53,779 nucleotides of DNA, from the NCBI GenBank assembly GCA_964469555.1, contig CAYYAQ010000015.1, positions 1-53,779 on the forward strand, in the 5' to 3' direction. The notes under the pieces are model-generated. The model saw nothing but the letters and a program-made list of their open reading frames with translations. It searched no databases and was not told the origin of the DNA. Made by a program: the position numbers and the translations under genes. Every line of letters begins with the position of its first letter. Within the stretch, counting starts at the first letter, position 1. Shown here piece by piece: positions 8,865-16,364 of this stretch. The stretch is from CAYYAQ01 sp964469555 (GTDB lineage Bacteria > Planctomycetota > UBA1135 > UBA2386).

Positions 8865-10148
8865 ATGCCGAAGTCGGAGAAGTTCCAGCAACTGCCCGCG
8901 CCGTGGGATCGAATCTTCTCTCTGTCCACGCGCCTGTTCGTGTGGGCACTGCTGATCACGATCATCTACATCCTGCGACCGTTCTTCCTGCTGATGTTCC
9001 TGACGTTCGTCTTCGCCTACATCCAGAGTCATGCGGTCCAAGGCCTGGCGCACCGGTTCAAGAACCGCGTCTACCGTGTCATGCTCGTGTTCATGGTCTT
9101 TCTCGGCGTGATCGTGGGGACATTCTATTTCCTCACGCCCCACGTGCGGAACCAGATGGAGGACTTCGGGGAGAACTACACGGTCTACATGGAGCAGGCC
9201 GACAAGGCGATCTACAACTTCATCGACAACAACCCGTCGCTCAAGAAATTCCTCAAGGGCAATGTCTCCGAGGAGGAAAACAAAGACGGGAAGGACAGGG
9301 AAAAGAAGAACGGGAAAGGCGACGGGGGCAAGGAGAAACAGGACCCCGAACAGGACCCGTCAAGAAAGGTAAAGCGAGAGTCGATCATCGAACCCGTCGT
9401 CCGCACAGCGATCGGTCTGGGTGGTGAAGGCGGTGAAGGTGGTGAAGGTGGTGAAGAGAAGTCTATTCAAGATGCCGCGAAGACGTTCCAGGCGATCGTC
9501 GGCGGCATCGTCGGCATCACGTCATCGTTTCTGTTGTCGATCCTGTTCTCCTTCCTGATCCTACTCGACCTCCCGAGACTGAGCCGTTCGATACAAGGGC
9601 TGGCCGACACGAGACTTGACTTCATCTACGAGGAAGCCGCCGACAACATCTACCAATTCGCGAAGCGCCTCGGTCGCACCCTCGATGCCCAGCTCCTGAT
9701 CGCGATCTGCAACACGATCTTCACGGCGATCGGCATGTATTTCCTGGGCCTGGAGAGCATCGTCTTCCTGGCGACGATCGTCTTCTTCTGCAGCTTCATC
9801 CCGGTCGCCGGCGTGTTCATCAGCTCGGCGCCGATCTGCCTGCTCGCCCTGCGGACGGGCGGCGCGGAGGACGGCGTGCAGCTGATGCTCCTTTCGATCG
9901 GGTTCATCGTGATCATCCACATGATCGAGGCCTACATCCTGAACCCCAAGATCTACGGCCACCACCTGCGGATGAACTCCGTGCTGGTGCTGATCGTGCT
10001 TACGGTCGCCGGCAAGATCGTCGGTGTCTGGGGTCTCGTTCTCGGCATTCCGGTTGTGAACTACGTCTTCGTCATGGCGATCCGGCACAAGAAGCCAGAT
10101 GACAACGACGGCGAAGTGGCGAAGCTCCCGATCGCTCCTACCGAGTAG
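8865..10148 (+). CDS. AI-2E family transporter (membrane permease)
   Basis: 427-residue inner-membrane protein of the AI-2E/YdiK/PerM family, whose members export small molecules or exchange sodium. Transmembrane segments are visible at about residues 22-60 and 68-88, then several from 205 on, with the typical C-terminal part (FIPVAGVFISSAPI, EAYILNPKIYG, KIVGVWGLVLGIPV). The extramembrane segment between helix 3 and helix 4 is expanded by a Lys/Glu/Asp/Gly-rich low-complexity stretch (about 135-200), including a GGE tandem repeat. ATG 8865 follows the arsM-like gene by 38 bases, so co-transcription is likely. The substrate is unknown. A hairpin follows the gene. Confidence 0.88.
   Translation: MPKSEKFQQLPAPWDRIFSLSTRLFVWALLITIIYILRPFFLLMFLTFVFAYIQSHAVQGLAHRFKNRVYRVMLVFMVFLGVIVGTFYFLTPHVRNQMEDFGENYTVYMEQADKAIYNFIDNNPSLKKFLKGNVSEEENKDGKDREKKNGKGDGGKEKQDPEQDPSRKVKRESIIEPVVRTAIGLGGEGGEGGEGGEEKSIQDAAKTFQAIVGGIVGITSSFLLSILFSFLILLDLPRLSRSIQGLADTRLDFIYEEAADNIYQFAKRLGRTLDAQLLIAICNTIFTAIGMYFLGLESIVFLATIVFFCSFIPVAGVFISSAPICLLALRTGGAEDGVQLMLLSIGFIVIIHMIEAYILNPKIYGHHLRMNSVLVLIVLTVAGKIVGVWGLVLGIPVVNYVFVMAIRHKKPDDNDGEVAKLPIAPTE
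9423..9458 (+). repeat. 9-bp in-frame tandem repeat (ggtgaaggn x 4)
   Basis: Four consecutive 9-base units (ggtgaaggc, ggtgaaggt, ggtgaaggt, ggtgaagag) inside the AI-2E transporter gene. They encode repeated Gly-Gly-Glu in the low-complexity loop, are prone to slippage and may vary in copy number between strains. Confidence 0.85.
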
Positions 10149-10170
10149 TTTGGGATTGGGTGATGGTTTG

Positions 10171-10202
10171 CTCGGCCTCGGCTCAAGGGCTGCGAGGCCG
10201 AG
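10171..10202. terminator. Bidirectional hairpin terminator between convergent genes
   Basis: Perfect 10-bp inverted repeat, ctcggcctcg at 10171-10180 and cgaggccgag at 10193-10202, with a 12-base loop. It lies between the stop codons of the AI-2E transporter gene and the convergent esterase gene. There is no clear T-run, so termination is inferred from position and stem strength. Confidence 0.7.
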
Positions 10203-10216
10203 TGAGCAACAACTAG

Positions 10217-11392
10217 CTATCCACCGTTCCTCTTGCGCAGCTTCTCGAACGCCGCGAAGATCTTCCCCGCGCCAGCAAGCGCCGCCTTCGGCCTCTCATG
10301 GTCACTGTCGAAGCACCGCAGATCGGCGTGCTTCACGTAGTCGATGAACGACTCGTCCACCCTGCCGTCTTCACCCCTCACGCGATCGATCGACAGCTTC
10401 AGGTGCTTCTCGAGAAACGCGTACACAGGCCGCCGCTTCGACAACCCGTAGTCGTGCCCCTCTTTCGGAAAGTGCGCATTGGCGACGCGAGCGCTCGCGC
10501 CGTGCAGCTTGTAGACATTCTCGATGTAGGGAAACTCGACCTTCGGCAGGTTCTTCGTCCAGTCCTTGCCGTCGGACACGATCAAGAGCGGTCGCGGCGC
10601 CGCGAGTGCTGCGATCTCGGCGTTGTTCGTCTTGTGCGTCTTGCGGCGGTGGATAGGGAGACCACTCTCGCAATTGCAACCTCCGAAGAAGTGGGCGGAC
10701 ACCATCACGACCGGCACCGAAACCGCGACACGGTCATCGATGGCTGTCAATAGAAACGTCTGTGTCCCTCCACCCGACGCACCGGTCACCGCGATGCGCG
10801 AGGGATCCACCTCCGTAAAGCTCAGCAGGAGGTCGATCACGCGCACGCTGTTCCAGGTCTGATAGGTCAGCGTGTGCTTGTCCTTGCGGTGATCTACCTG
10901 CGTCGATTCCTGCCAGCCGACCATGTCGTACGCAAACACCACCGCTCCGGTCTTCGCGAACACCGCGCACCGCGCCTGCATGTTCTTGCGGAACCGCCCC
11001 TCCTTCCAGTGCCCGTGCGGGCACAAGATCCCTGCCAGGGACTTCACTTTCAACTCTTGCCCATCCGCGGGGAGCGGGCGATAGAGATTTCCCGTCACGA
11101 AGAAACCGGGGAAACTCTCGAAGTACACGTTGGCGACGGTGTAGCCGTTCTTCTTCTTCACCGAGTGCACGACCGGGTTGAGCGGCGTCCTGCGTGGGAA
11201 CGGATCCAGCCCCGCGCCTCGCAAGATCCCGTTCCGGATCATCTCCGCGCGTTTCTTCCAAGAGGCCTTATCGGTGTAGGTCTTCCCGAACGCCTCGAGA
11301 TTGGCGACCGCTTCGACCTCAGGGATCTTGACCTGTCCAGAAACGGTCGCGGCGAGCAACGCCAGAGACGCGATGGTGCGGGGGAACATCAT
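10217..11392 (-). CDS. Exported acetyl-xylan-esterase-like alpha/beta hydrolase
   Basis: 391-residue alpha/beta hydrolase with a signal peptide (MMFPRTIASLALLAATVSGQ), so it acts outside the cytoplasm. The nucleophile elbow is VTGASGGGTQT, a GxSxG. The later segment GGCNCESGLPIH, a likely acid Asp in LLIVSDGKD, and the His of EGHDYGLSKR complete the expected triad. GILCPHGHWKEGR is typical of the acetyl xylan esterase/dienelactone hydrolase-like enzymes of planctomycetes. The role is likely polysaccharide or glycan de-esterification; the substrate is inferred only. Two ATG codons are adjacent at the start; the first gives 391 residues. Confidence 0.82.
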   Translation of the reverse strand: MMFPRTIASLALLAATVSGQVKIPEVEAVANLEAFGKTYTDKASWKKRAEMIRNGILRGAGLDPFPRRTPLNPVVHSVKKKNGYTVANVYFESFPGFFVTGNLYRPLPADGQELKVKSLAGILCPHGHWKEGRFRKNMQARCAVFAKTGAVVFAYDMVGWQESTQVDHRKDKHTLTYQTWNSVRVIDLLLSFTEVDPSRIAVTGASGGGTQTFLLTAIDDRVAVSVPVVMVSAHFFGGCNCESGLPIHRRKTHKTNNAEIAALAAPRPLLIVSDGKDWTKNLPKVEFPYIENVYKLHGASARVANAHFPKEGHDYGLSKRRPVYAFLEKHLKLSIDRVRGEDGRVDESFIDYVKHADLRCFDSDHERPKAALAGAGKIFAAFEKLRKRNGG

Positions 11393-11437
11393 TTAGTCAC
11401 GGTATCCCATCCGCAAAGATGATGCTGGAGGTCTCGC

Positions 11438-11605
11438 ATGCCATCTCAGTCCTTGTTGCCCGAAGTTTGGAGTGTCCCGCAGGAGTTTCGTGATCGTCTC
11501 GGCGAAGAGGTCGGTCGCCAGCGCGCCATGCTCGCCGACGGCCACGGTGTGCGCAGCCCGCACCTCGGGCTGCTCCGCACGAAGTTCATGCGCGACCACC
11601 TCTAG
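11438..11605 (+). CDS. Small 55-residue protein, possibly a truncated remnant
   Basis: A 55-codon ORF between two minus-strand genes. A strong ribosome binding site, ggagg, lies 6 bases before ATG 11438. The translation starts MPSQSLLPEVWSVPQEFRD and continues with RLGEEVGRQRAML.DGH. I recall a similar N-terminal segment in longer planctomycete proteins that end in CorA-like membrane domains; here the frame stops at TAG 11603. It could be a genuine small protein or the 5' stub of a deleted gene. No function can be given. The match is from memory and unverified. Confidence 0.5.
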   Translation: MPSQSLLPEVWSVPQEFRDRLGEEVGRQRAMLADGHGVRSPHLGLLRTKFMRDHL

Positions 11606-11615
11606 TAGTGGGGAG

Positions 11616-12851
11616 TCACGCGCCGGCGCTGACTCGGACCAAGTGCTCGGGGCGCAGGTACTCCTGAGCCACGCGTTGCACATCGTCACGGGTCACGCTT
11701 CGAATCAGATCGGGATACCGCTCGATGTGGTCGAACCCTAGATCGAAGCGCTTGGCGCGGACGGCGTAGCGCGCGAGCTGCGTGTTGCGCTCGAAAGCGA
11801 ACACGTAACTTCCGGTCAGGTATTTCTGCACGTCGTGCAACTCCTTCTCCGTGACCTTCTCCTCGCGGATGCGATCGATCTCGGCGAGGAATTCATCGAT
11901 GGCCTTTTGCCGGTGCTCGGGCGACGTACCGATGTAGGCAGTGAACGTGCCCGGCTCTTCTCCTGCGGACGAACTGATCGCCGCGTGCACCGAGTAGCAC
12001 AACCCCAACTCGTCCCGTAGACGCCTCGAGATTCGAGACGTGAACCCTGGACCTGTGCCGAGGACGTGGTCCATCACCGAAAGCGCGTAGAAGTCGGGGT
12101 TCGAGCGGCGAATCCCCGGGTGACCCAACAACACGTGCACCTGCTCACGATCCATCGGCAGGTGGATGTCTACACCACCTTCGGTCATCACCGGCGGCTC
12201 CGGACGCACGTGTTCCGGAACCGAGCCATCGACATCCGAAAACGCCGCTTCGAGCTCATCGAGAGTGGTCTCCACTTCCGCCGGGCCGCCGGCAGCGAGA
12301 TAGCTGCCCTGCGGCGCGAACCACTTCTTGTGGAACCTGTGCAGATCATCGGCTCCCCGCGAGGCGACCGCCTTCGCCGATCCACGCGCCGGACGCGCAA
12401 ACGGATGCGCGCCGTAGACTTCCTTCTGGAAGCGCAAGCTGGCGACCTGCCGCGGGTCCGACTCCTCGATTTCGATCTCCTGCAGAACCTCGTCGCGAAC
12501 GCGCTTCACTTCGCGCTCGGCGAACGCTGGTTCGAAAACCATCTCGCGCAATAGCACGAGCGCGGCCGTGCTGTTCTTCGCGGGACTCATCACGGTTCCA
12601 CCCGAAGCGTTGCCGAGCAACCTGCCACCGAGTTCGTCCAAGGCCATCGCCAACTCGACGCCGGTGCGATGCGCTGTGCCCTCGTCCAGGCAGTCGCCGA
12701 TCAAGTTCCCAACGCCTTCTTCCTCGGCGAACTCGTCGCGCATGTCGACGTCGAGCACCAAGCCCGCAGCGTAGGTGTACACGCCGGCGTTCCGCACCGC
12801 GATGATGGTGAGTCCGTTATCCAACGTGCGCTCGCCAATCTCGAGCTTCAT
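11616..12851 (-). CDS. M16-family peptidase-like protein, non-catalytic subunit type
   Basis: 411-residue M16 (pitrilysin/mitochondrial-processing-peptidase-like) protein. At the place of the HxxEH zinc motif it has GNLIGDCLDEGT, so no zinc site is present. The C-terminal half keeps the substrate-binding Arg/Tyr segment (SRISRRLRDELGLCYSV). This matches the inactive partner of a two-subunit M16B protease. It begins one base after the stop of the upstream M16 gene with the HxxEH motif (TGAcATG), which implies translational coupling and a heterodimer. The start ATG 12851 is supported by that spacing. No signal peptide is visible. Confidence 0.9.
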   Translation of the reverse strand: MKLEIGERTLDNGLTIIAVRNAGVYTYAAGLVLDVDMRDEFAEEEGVGNLIGDCLDEGTAHRTGVELAMALDELGGRLLGNASGGTVMSPAKNSTAALVLLREMVFEPAFAEREVKRVRDEVLQEIEIEESDPRQVASLRFQKEVYGAHPFARPARGSAKAVASRGADDLHRFHKKWFAPQGSYLAAGGPAEVETTLDELEAAFSDVDGSVPEHVRPEPPVMTEGGVDIHLPMDREQVHVLLGHPGIRRSNPDFYALSVMDHVLGTGPGFTSRISRRLRDELGLCYSVHAAISSSAGEEPGTFTAYIGTSPEHRQKAIDEFLAEIDRIREEKVTEKELHDVQKYLTGSYVFAFERNTQLARYAVRAKRFDLGFDHIERYPDLIRSVTRDDVQRVAQEYLRPEHLVRVSAGA

Positions 12852-12852
12852 G

Positions 12853-14112
12853 TCAGCTCTCCCCGTTCTCGGTAGGAAGCGAATGGATCACGTTCCACCC
12901 TTCGATTGAGAAGTAATTCTGCACGACACTCCGCATCGCGTCGTTATCCGCCACCGCGTAGCGCGTCTCCACTTCTGCGAGCCGCCGATACCCACCCTGG
13001 CATTGCGCCTCCCAACGACCGATCTTGAGTGCAGAATCGAGCGCGGTCTCCTCTTCGAAGAGGAACGACGACTCGAGTTGAATCCTCGCGCGACGCAACT
13101 CGGATTCTTCGACGCCGTCGGCGGCGACCCGTTGCAGCTCCGTGCGAAGGCAGTCCTCTACCGCCTGCGGCTCGACGCCAGGCAGGAGTTCGAACGCAAA
13201 CCAGAACAACCCGGGATCCAATCGTGGTTCGTTGTAGGTCGAGACGTCGGTCACCATCTGATTGTCGAGAACCATTTCCCTGAAGAGCCGACTGCCCTGG
13301 CCGCTCGACAACACGCAGGACAGGACGTCGAGGTTGAAGTCGTCCTGTTCGCCCATGCAACACGTGCGGATCGCGATCGCCATCCGCGTGGTCTTCCCTG
13401 GCGCCCGGATCGTCGCACGCCGCTCTCCACTGGACTGTGGCTCCGAAAGAACAGATGCGCGCTCGCCGCCCGTGGTCTCGATTCCCTCGAACAACTCACG
13501 GATGTGGGATTCCGTCTTCGGGATGTCGATGTCGCCCACGACGACCAGGAAGGCACGGTCAGGTCCGTAGTTCCGCTGGTAGTAGTCGCGCATCCCGCCG
13601 ACGCCGAGGCGTTCGAGGTCTTCCTTCCAACCGATGATCGGATGGTGGTAGGAGTGCACTTGGAACACAACAGCCTCGGTAGCCTGGTGCAGCGAGTTCC
13701 AAGGGTCGTCATCGCCCATCGCGAGTTCCTCGAGCACGACGCTCTTCTCCGCCGTGAACTCGGCCTCGTCGAGAGTGCAGCCGCGCATGCGGCTCGCTTC
13801 GATCTCCAGGGCGGCCTCCCAACGATCCGCGGCGAGCGAGAAGTAGTACGCCGTGAGGTCGTGATCCGTGAACGCGTTGTTGCTGCCGCCCATCAGACTC
13901 GTCGCGAGATCGATCTCGCCCTTCGCGTAGCGATCCGTCCCCTTGAACATCATGTGCTCGAGGAAGTGAGACAAACCCGTCTCGGTCGTCCGCTCGTCCC
14001 TCGAGCCGACCGTGTACCAAATCGTGCTCGCGACGACCGGCAACGATGACCGCTCGACCAGGAGGGCGCGAAATCCATTGGACAACGACACCTCGTGAAC
14101 GTTCGGCAGCAC
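12853..14112 (-). CDS. M16-family zinc metalloprotease, catalytic subunit type
   Basis: 419-residue M16B peptidase. The inverted zinc motif HFLEH occupies residues 49-53 and the distal Glu ligand is in EKSVVLEEL (about 128-129), the correct distance. GSNNAFTDHDLTAYY is also typical. The GTG start at 14112 overlaps the TAG stop of the upstream pseudouridine synthase gene by one base (taGtg), and the gene is coupled to the non-catalytic M16 partner downstream. The pair probably degrades small peptides or processes proteins in the cytoplasm or periplasm; no signal peptide is seen, so cytoplasm is favoured. Confidence 0.93.
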   Translation of the reverse strand: MLPNVHEVSLSNGFRALLVERSSLPVVASTIWYTVGSRDERTTETGLSHFLEHMMFKGTDRYAKGEIDLATSLMGGSNNAFTDHDLTAYYFSLAADRWEAALEIEASRMRGCTLDEAEFTAEKSVVLEELAMGDDDPWNSLHQATEAVVFQVHSYHHPIIGWKEDLERLGVGGMRDYYQRNYGPDRAFLVVVGDIDIPKTESHIRELFEGIETTGGERASVLSEPQSSGERRATIRAPGKTTRMAIAIRTCCMGEQDDFNLDVLSCVLSSGQGSRLFREMVLDNQMVTDVSTYNEPRLDPGLFWFAFELLPGVEPQAVEDCLRTELQRVAADGVEESELRRARIQLESSFLFEEETALDSALKIGRWEAQCQGGYRRLAEVETRYAVADNDAMRSVVQNYFSIEGWNVIHSLPTENGES

Positions 14113-15074
14113 TATTGAAGCTCCTCTTTGGCCATCTTCTTCAACCCACGAATCTCCTCTGGCTTCAAGAACCGGTGCTTGCCCGGCCGCAACGAGTGCA
14201 GGGTGAGCTCGCCGATGCGCACTCTCTTCAGCGTGAGCACCGGCTTGCCGAGCTTCGCGAACACGCGGCGGATCTCGCGGTTCTTGCCCTCACGAATCGT
14301 GACCTTGAGATACGTGCGTTCGCGACTGCGGCGTTCGATACGAATCGTCGCGCCCGAGGTCTTGCCCTCGGCGAGCCACACACCACCCCTCACTTTCTTG
14401 ATGTCATCGTTTTCGAGTGTTCCCCGGACGAGCACCGCGTAGGTCTTCGGAACGCCGAACTTCGGGTGCGCCATCTCCTGGGCGAAATCACCGTCGTTGG
14501 TGAGGAGGATCAATCCCTCGGAATCCGCGTCGAGTCGACCGATCGTGTAGATGCGGCCCTTCACCTTGTTGAGGAAGTCGATGACGCGCTTGCGTTGCTC
14601 GTTGCGGGCATTCGTGCAGACGACTCCCTTTGGTTTGTTGAAGAGGACGTAGACCTTCTTCTCCTGGACTACGCGCTTTTCGTCGAGTCGCACATCGTCG
14701 ACCATGGGGTCAATACGCGTGCCGAGTTCCGTGATCATCGCCCCATTCACCGTCACGCGTCCTCGGGAGATCAACTCGTCCGCAGCGCGCCGACTGCAGA
14801 TGCCAGCCGAGGCGAGGAACTTGTTGATGCGAACCTTTCCGTCGGTCTCGATGACTACGGGCATCGGGGTGACCTTGAAAGCCGTCTTCTTGCCAACGCG
14901 ACGAGAACCGCCGGAGGCGTACGGCTTGTTGCGCGACGGTGGCTTCTTTCCGGACGGCGGCTTCTTTCTCGAGGAGGCCTTCCGTCCAGGGGTAGCTCTC
15001 TTCCCCGACGTGGTCTTTCTCACCGGGGCCTTGCGAACGGGCTTCCTCGCCCCACCTTTCCTGCGTGCCGCCAT
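14112..15074 (-). CDS. rluB: 23S/16S rRNA pseudouridine synthase, RluB/RsuA/RluE family, with basic N-terminal extension
   Basis: 320-residue RNA-modifying enzyme that isomerises a uridine in rRNA. Residues 1-70 are a Lys/Arg/Pro/Gly/Ser-rich tail of the kind that helps rRNA binding. Then comes an S4 domain (VRINKFLASAGICSRRAADE) and the catalytic domain with the nucleophile Asp in GRLDADSEGL. REGKNREIRR is the other family signature. ATG 15074 overlaps the manA stop (TGAtg) and removes a shadow extension that runs back inside manA. RluB (23S U2605) is the best guess; RsuA or RluE specificity cannot be ruled out. Confidence 0.88.
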   Translation of the reverse strand: MAARRKGGARKPVRKAPVRKTTSGKRATPGRKASSRKKPPSGKKPPSRNKPYASGGSRRVGKKTAFKVTPMPVVIETDGKVRINKFLASAGICSRRAADELISRGRVTVNGAMITELGTRIDPMVDDVRLDEKRVVQEKKVYVLFNKPKGVVCTNARNEQRKRVIDFLNKVKGRIYTIGRLDADSEGLILLTNDGDFAQEMAHPKFGVPKTYAVLVRGTLENDDIKKVRGGVWLAEGKTSGATIRIERRSRERTYLKVTIREGKNREIRRVFAKLGKPVLTLKRVRIGELTLHSLRPGKHRFLKPEEIRGLKKMAKEELQ

Positions 15075-16018
15075 CAGTCTGTTTCTCCCGGTCCACACAC
15101 CAACACGGTCAGCTTGCCGATCGGCGAGATAAATGTGACTTCCGTCGCCGCCGGCACGAGCGCGGTGTCTCCGCAACGCAAGAGGAGCGGTGCTTCCTGC
15201 CCTCCACTGTGCCACCCGAGAGTGGCCTGACCCTCGATGACCGAAACCGTCTTGAACGTCCCCTCTGTTCCGAGATTCGCCGGGCTCAGGATCGTCATCC
15301 GCCGCGTCGTGAAGAACGGGTTGCGGAACAACCACTCGCCGTCGCCGGTCTCAACCCCCGGATTCGAGTCAACGCGGAGGCAATCCAGCGCGGCCTCGAC
15401 GTGCGTCTCCCGCGGTCGCCCCCAATCGTAGAGGCGATAGGTGACATCGGAATTCTGCTGCACCTCGAACACGACGACCCCGGGTCCGATCGAGTGCACG
15501 GTTCCGGCGGGAACGAAGATCGCGTCGCCTACCTCCGGCTCGATCGATCGGAGCAGATCTTCGACTTCGCTCTCGTGAGCAACCGCGGCGAACTGCTCGC
15601 GCGTCACGCCCGGTTTGAGTCCGCAGACAATTCGCCCGCCGTCGGACTTGCCCAAGACGACCCACGCCTCAGACTTGCCGCCATCGTCATCGGGAGCCTT
15701 GTCGTCGTCAGGATGGACCTGGACGGAGAGATTGTCGGCGGCGTCGATGTACTTGAGGATCAGTGGGAAGTAGCCTCCTCGCGCCGGTCGCACGCCCCGG
15801 CCCAGAACCCCGACCGAATCCTGCAACATCAGCTCGCGCAGCGTGACGCGGCTGTCGCGAATCTCGCTCGAACCGTCAGGACGGTCGTAGACCTCCCAAG
15901 TCTCCCCGATCGCCTCATCTACAGGCAATTCCAACCCGAGCGTGGTCTGCAGCGCCCGACCGCCCCAGACCTTGGGCAGGATCTTGCGCTCCAGGATGCA
16001 GGGCTTGAGGGCGGTCAT
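15074..16018 (-). CDS. manA: Mannose-6-phosphate isomerase, class I type
   Basis: 314-residue cytosolic zinc enzyme that interconverts fructose-6-phosphate and mannose-6-phosphate for mannose use or GDP-mannose supply. Metal and active-site segments are present: NLSVQVHPDD, KSEAWVVL, VPAGTVHSIG and EVQQNSDVTYRLYDWGR. The N-terminus ILPKVWGGRAL is typical of the short bacterial type. It starts 45 bases after the winged-helix remnant and overlaps the following pseudouridine synthase gene, so it sits in the recN-to-M16 transcription chain. Confidence 0.93.
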   Translation of the reverse strand: MTALKPCILERKILPKVWGGRALQTTLGLELPVDEAIGETWEVYDRPDGSSEIRDSRVTLRELMLQDSVGVLGRGVRPARGGYFPLILKYIDAADNLSVQVHPDDDKAPDDDGGKSEAWVVLGKSDGGRIVCGLKPGVTREQFAAVAHESEVEDLLRSIEPEVGDAIFVPAGTVHSIGPGVVVFEVQQNSDVTYRLYDWGRPRETHVEAALDCLRVDSNPGVETGDGEWLFRNPFFTTRRMTILSPANLGTEGTFKTVSVIEGQATLGWHSGGQEAPLLLRCGDTALVPAATEVTFISPIGKLTVLVCGPGETD

Positions 16019-16063
16019 GGGCGAATGTTTAGCCGCAGGAAGCCGGGGAAACCAGACGACTCC

Positions 16064-16364
16064 TCACTTGCCGAATCGCACGGAGCGGGCCTCGGCATCT
16101 GGCCCGACGAACTGCAGCAGGGGATCCGCTTCCCTCGTCAACTCCGATTGCGCCACACGCGAGAGCTTCTCGAACGGGGTTATCCTCAGCGTCGCCGTCT
16201 TCTTCGCGCGTTCGCCCTTCCAGAGCCCGGCGGCGACCCCTCCCACCAGGAACGTGGGCAGGATCCGGAGGTTCTTCGTGCAGACCTTCGGGCGGTGCGC
16301 ATCGGCGATGATCCGCCGGCGTGGCGCGGTTCAGCTGCGCGAGAGTCAGTCTCTTCGCGGCCAT
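16064..16364 (-). pseudogene. Winged-helix DNA-binding (AlkZ-like DNA glycosylase family) remnant with large internal deletion
   Basis: Immediately downstream of recN, an ATG at 16364 overlaps the recN stop (TGAtg) and encodes MAAKRLTLAQLNRATP, the typical N-terminus of winged-helix/AlkZ-like glycosylases. The frame then reads out of register. In another frame, from about 16310 to the stop at 16064, the typical C-terminus of the same family appears (KNLRILPTFLVGG, GLWKGER, ATLRITPFEKLS, LLQFVG). The middle, roughly 280-300 residues including the QXQ/QXD region, is missing and the ends are out of frame. A real deletion or a mis-assembly could explain it. Family assignment is by motif memory. 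Confidence 0.7.

Noticed and set aside
9423..9458. Repeat array considered as CRISPR
   Set aside because: Units are only 9 bases, have no spacers and encode an in-frame Gly-Gly-Glu loop.
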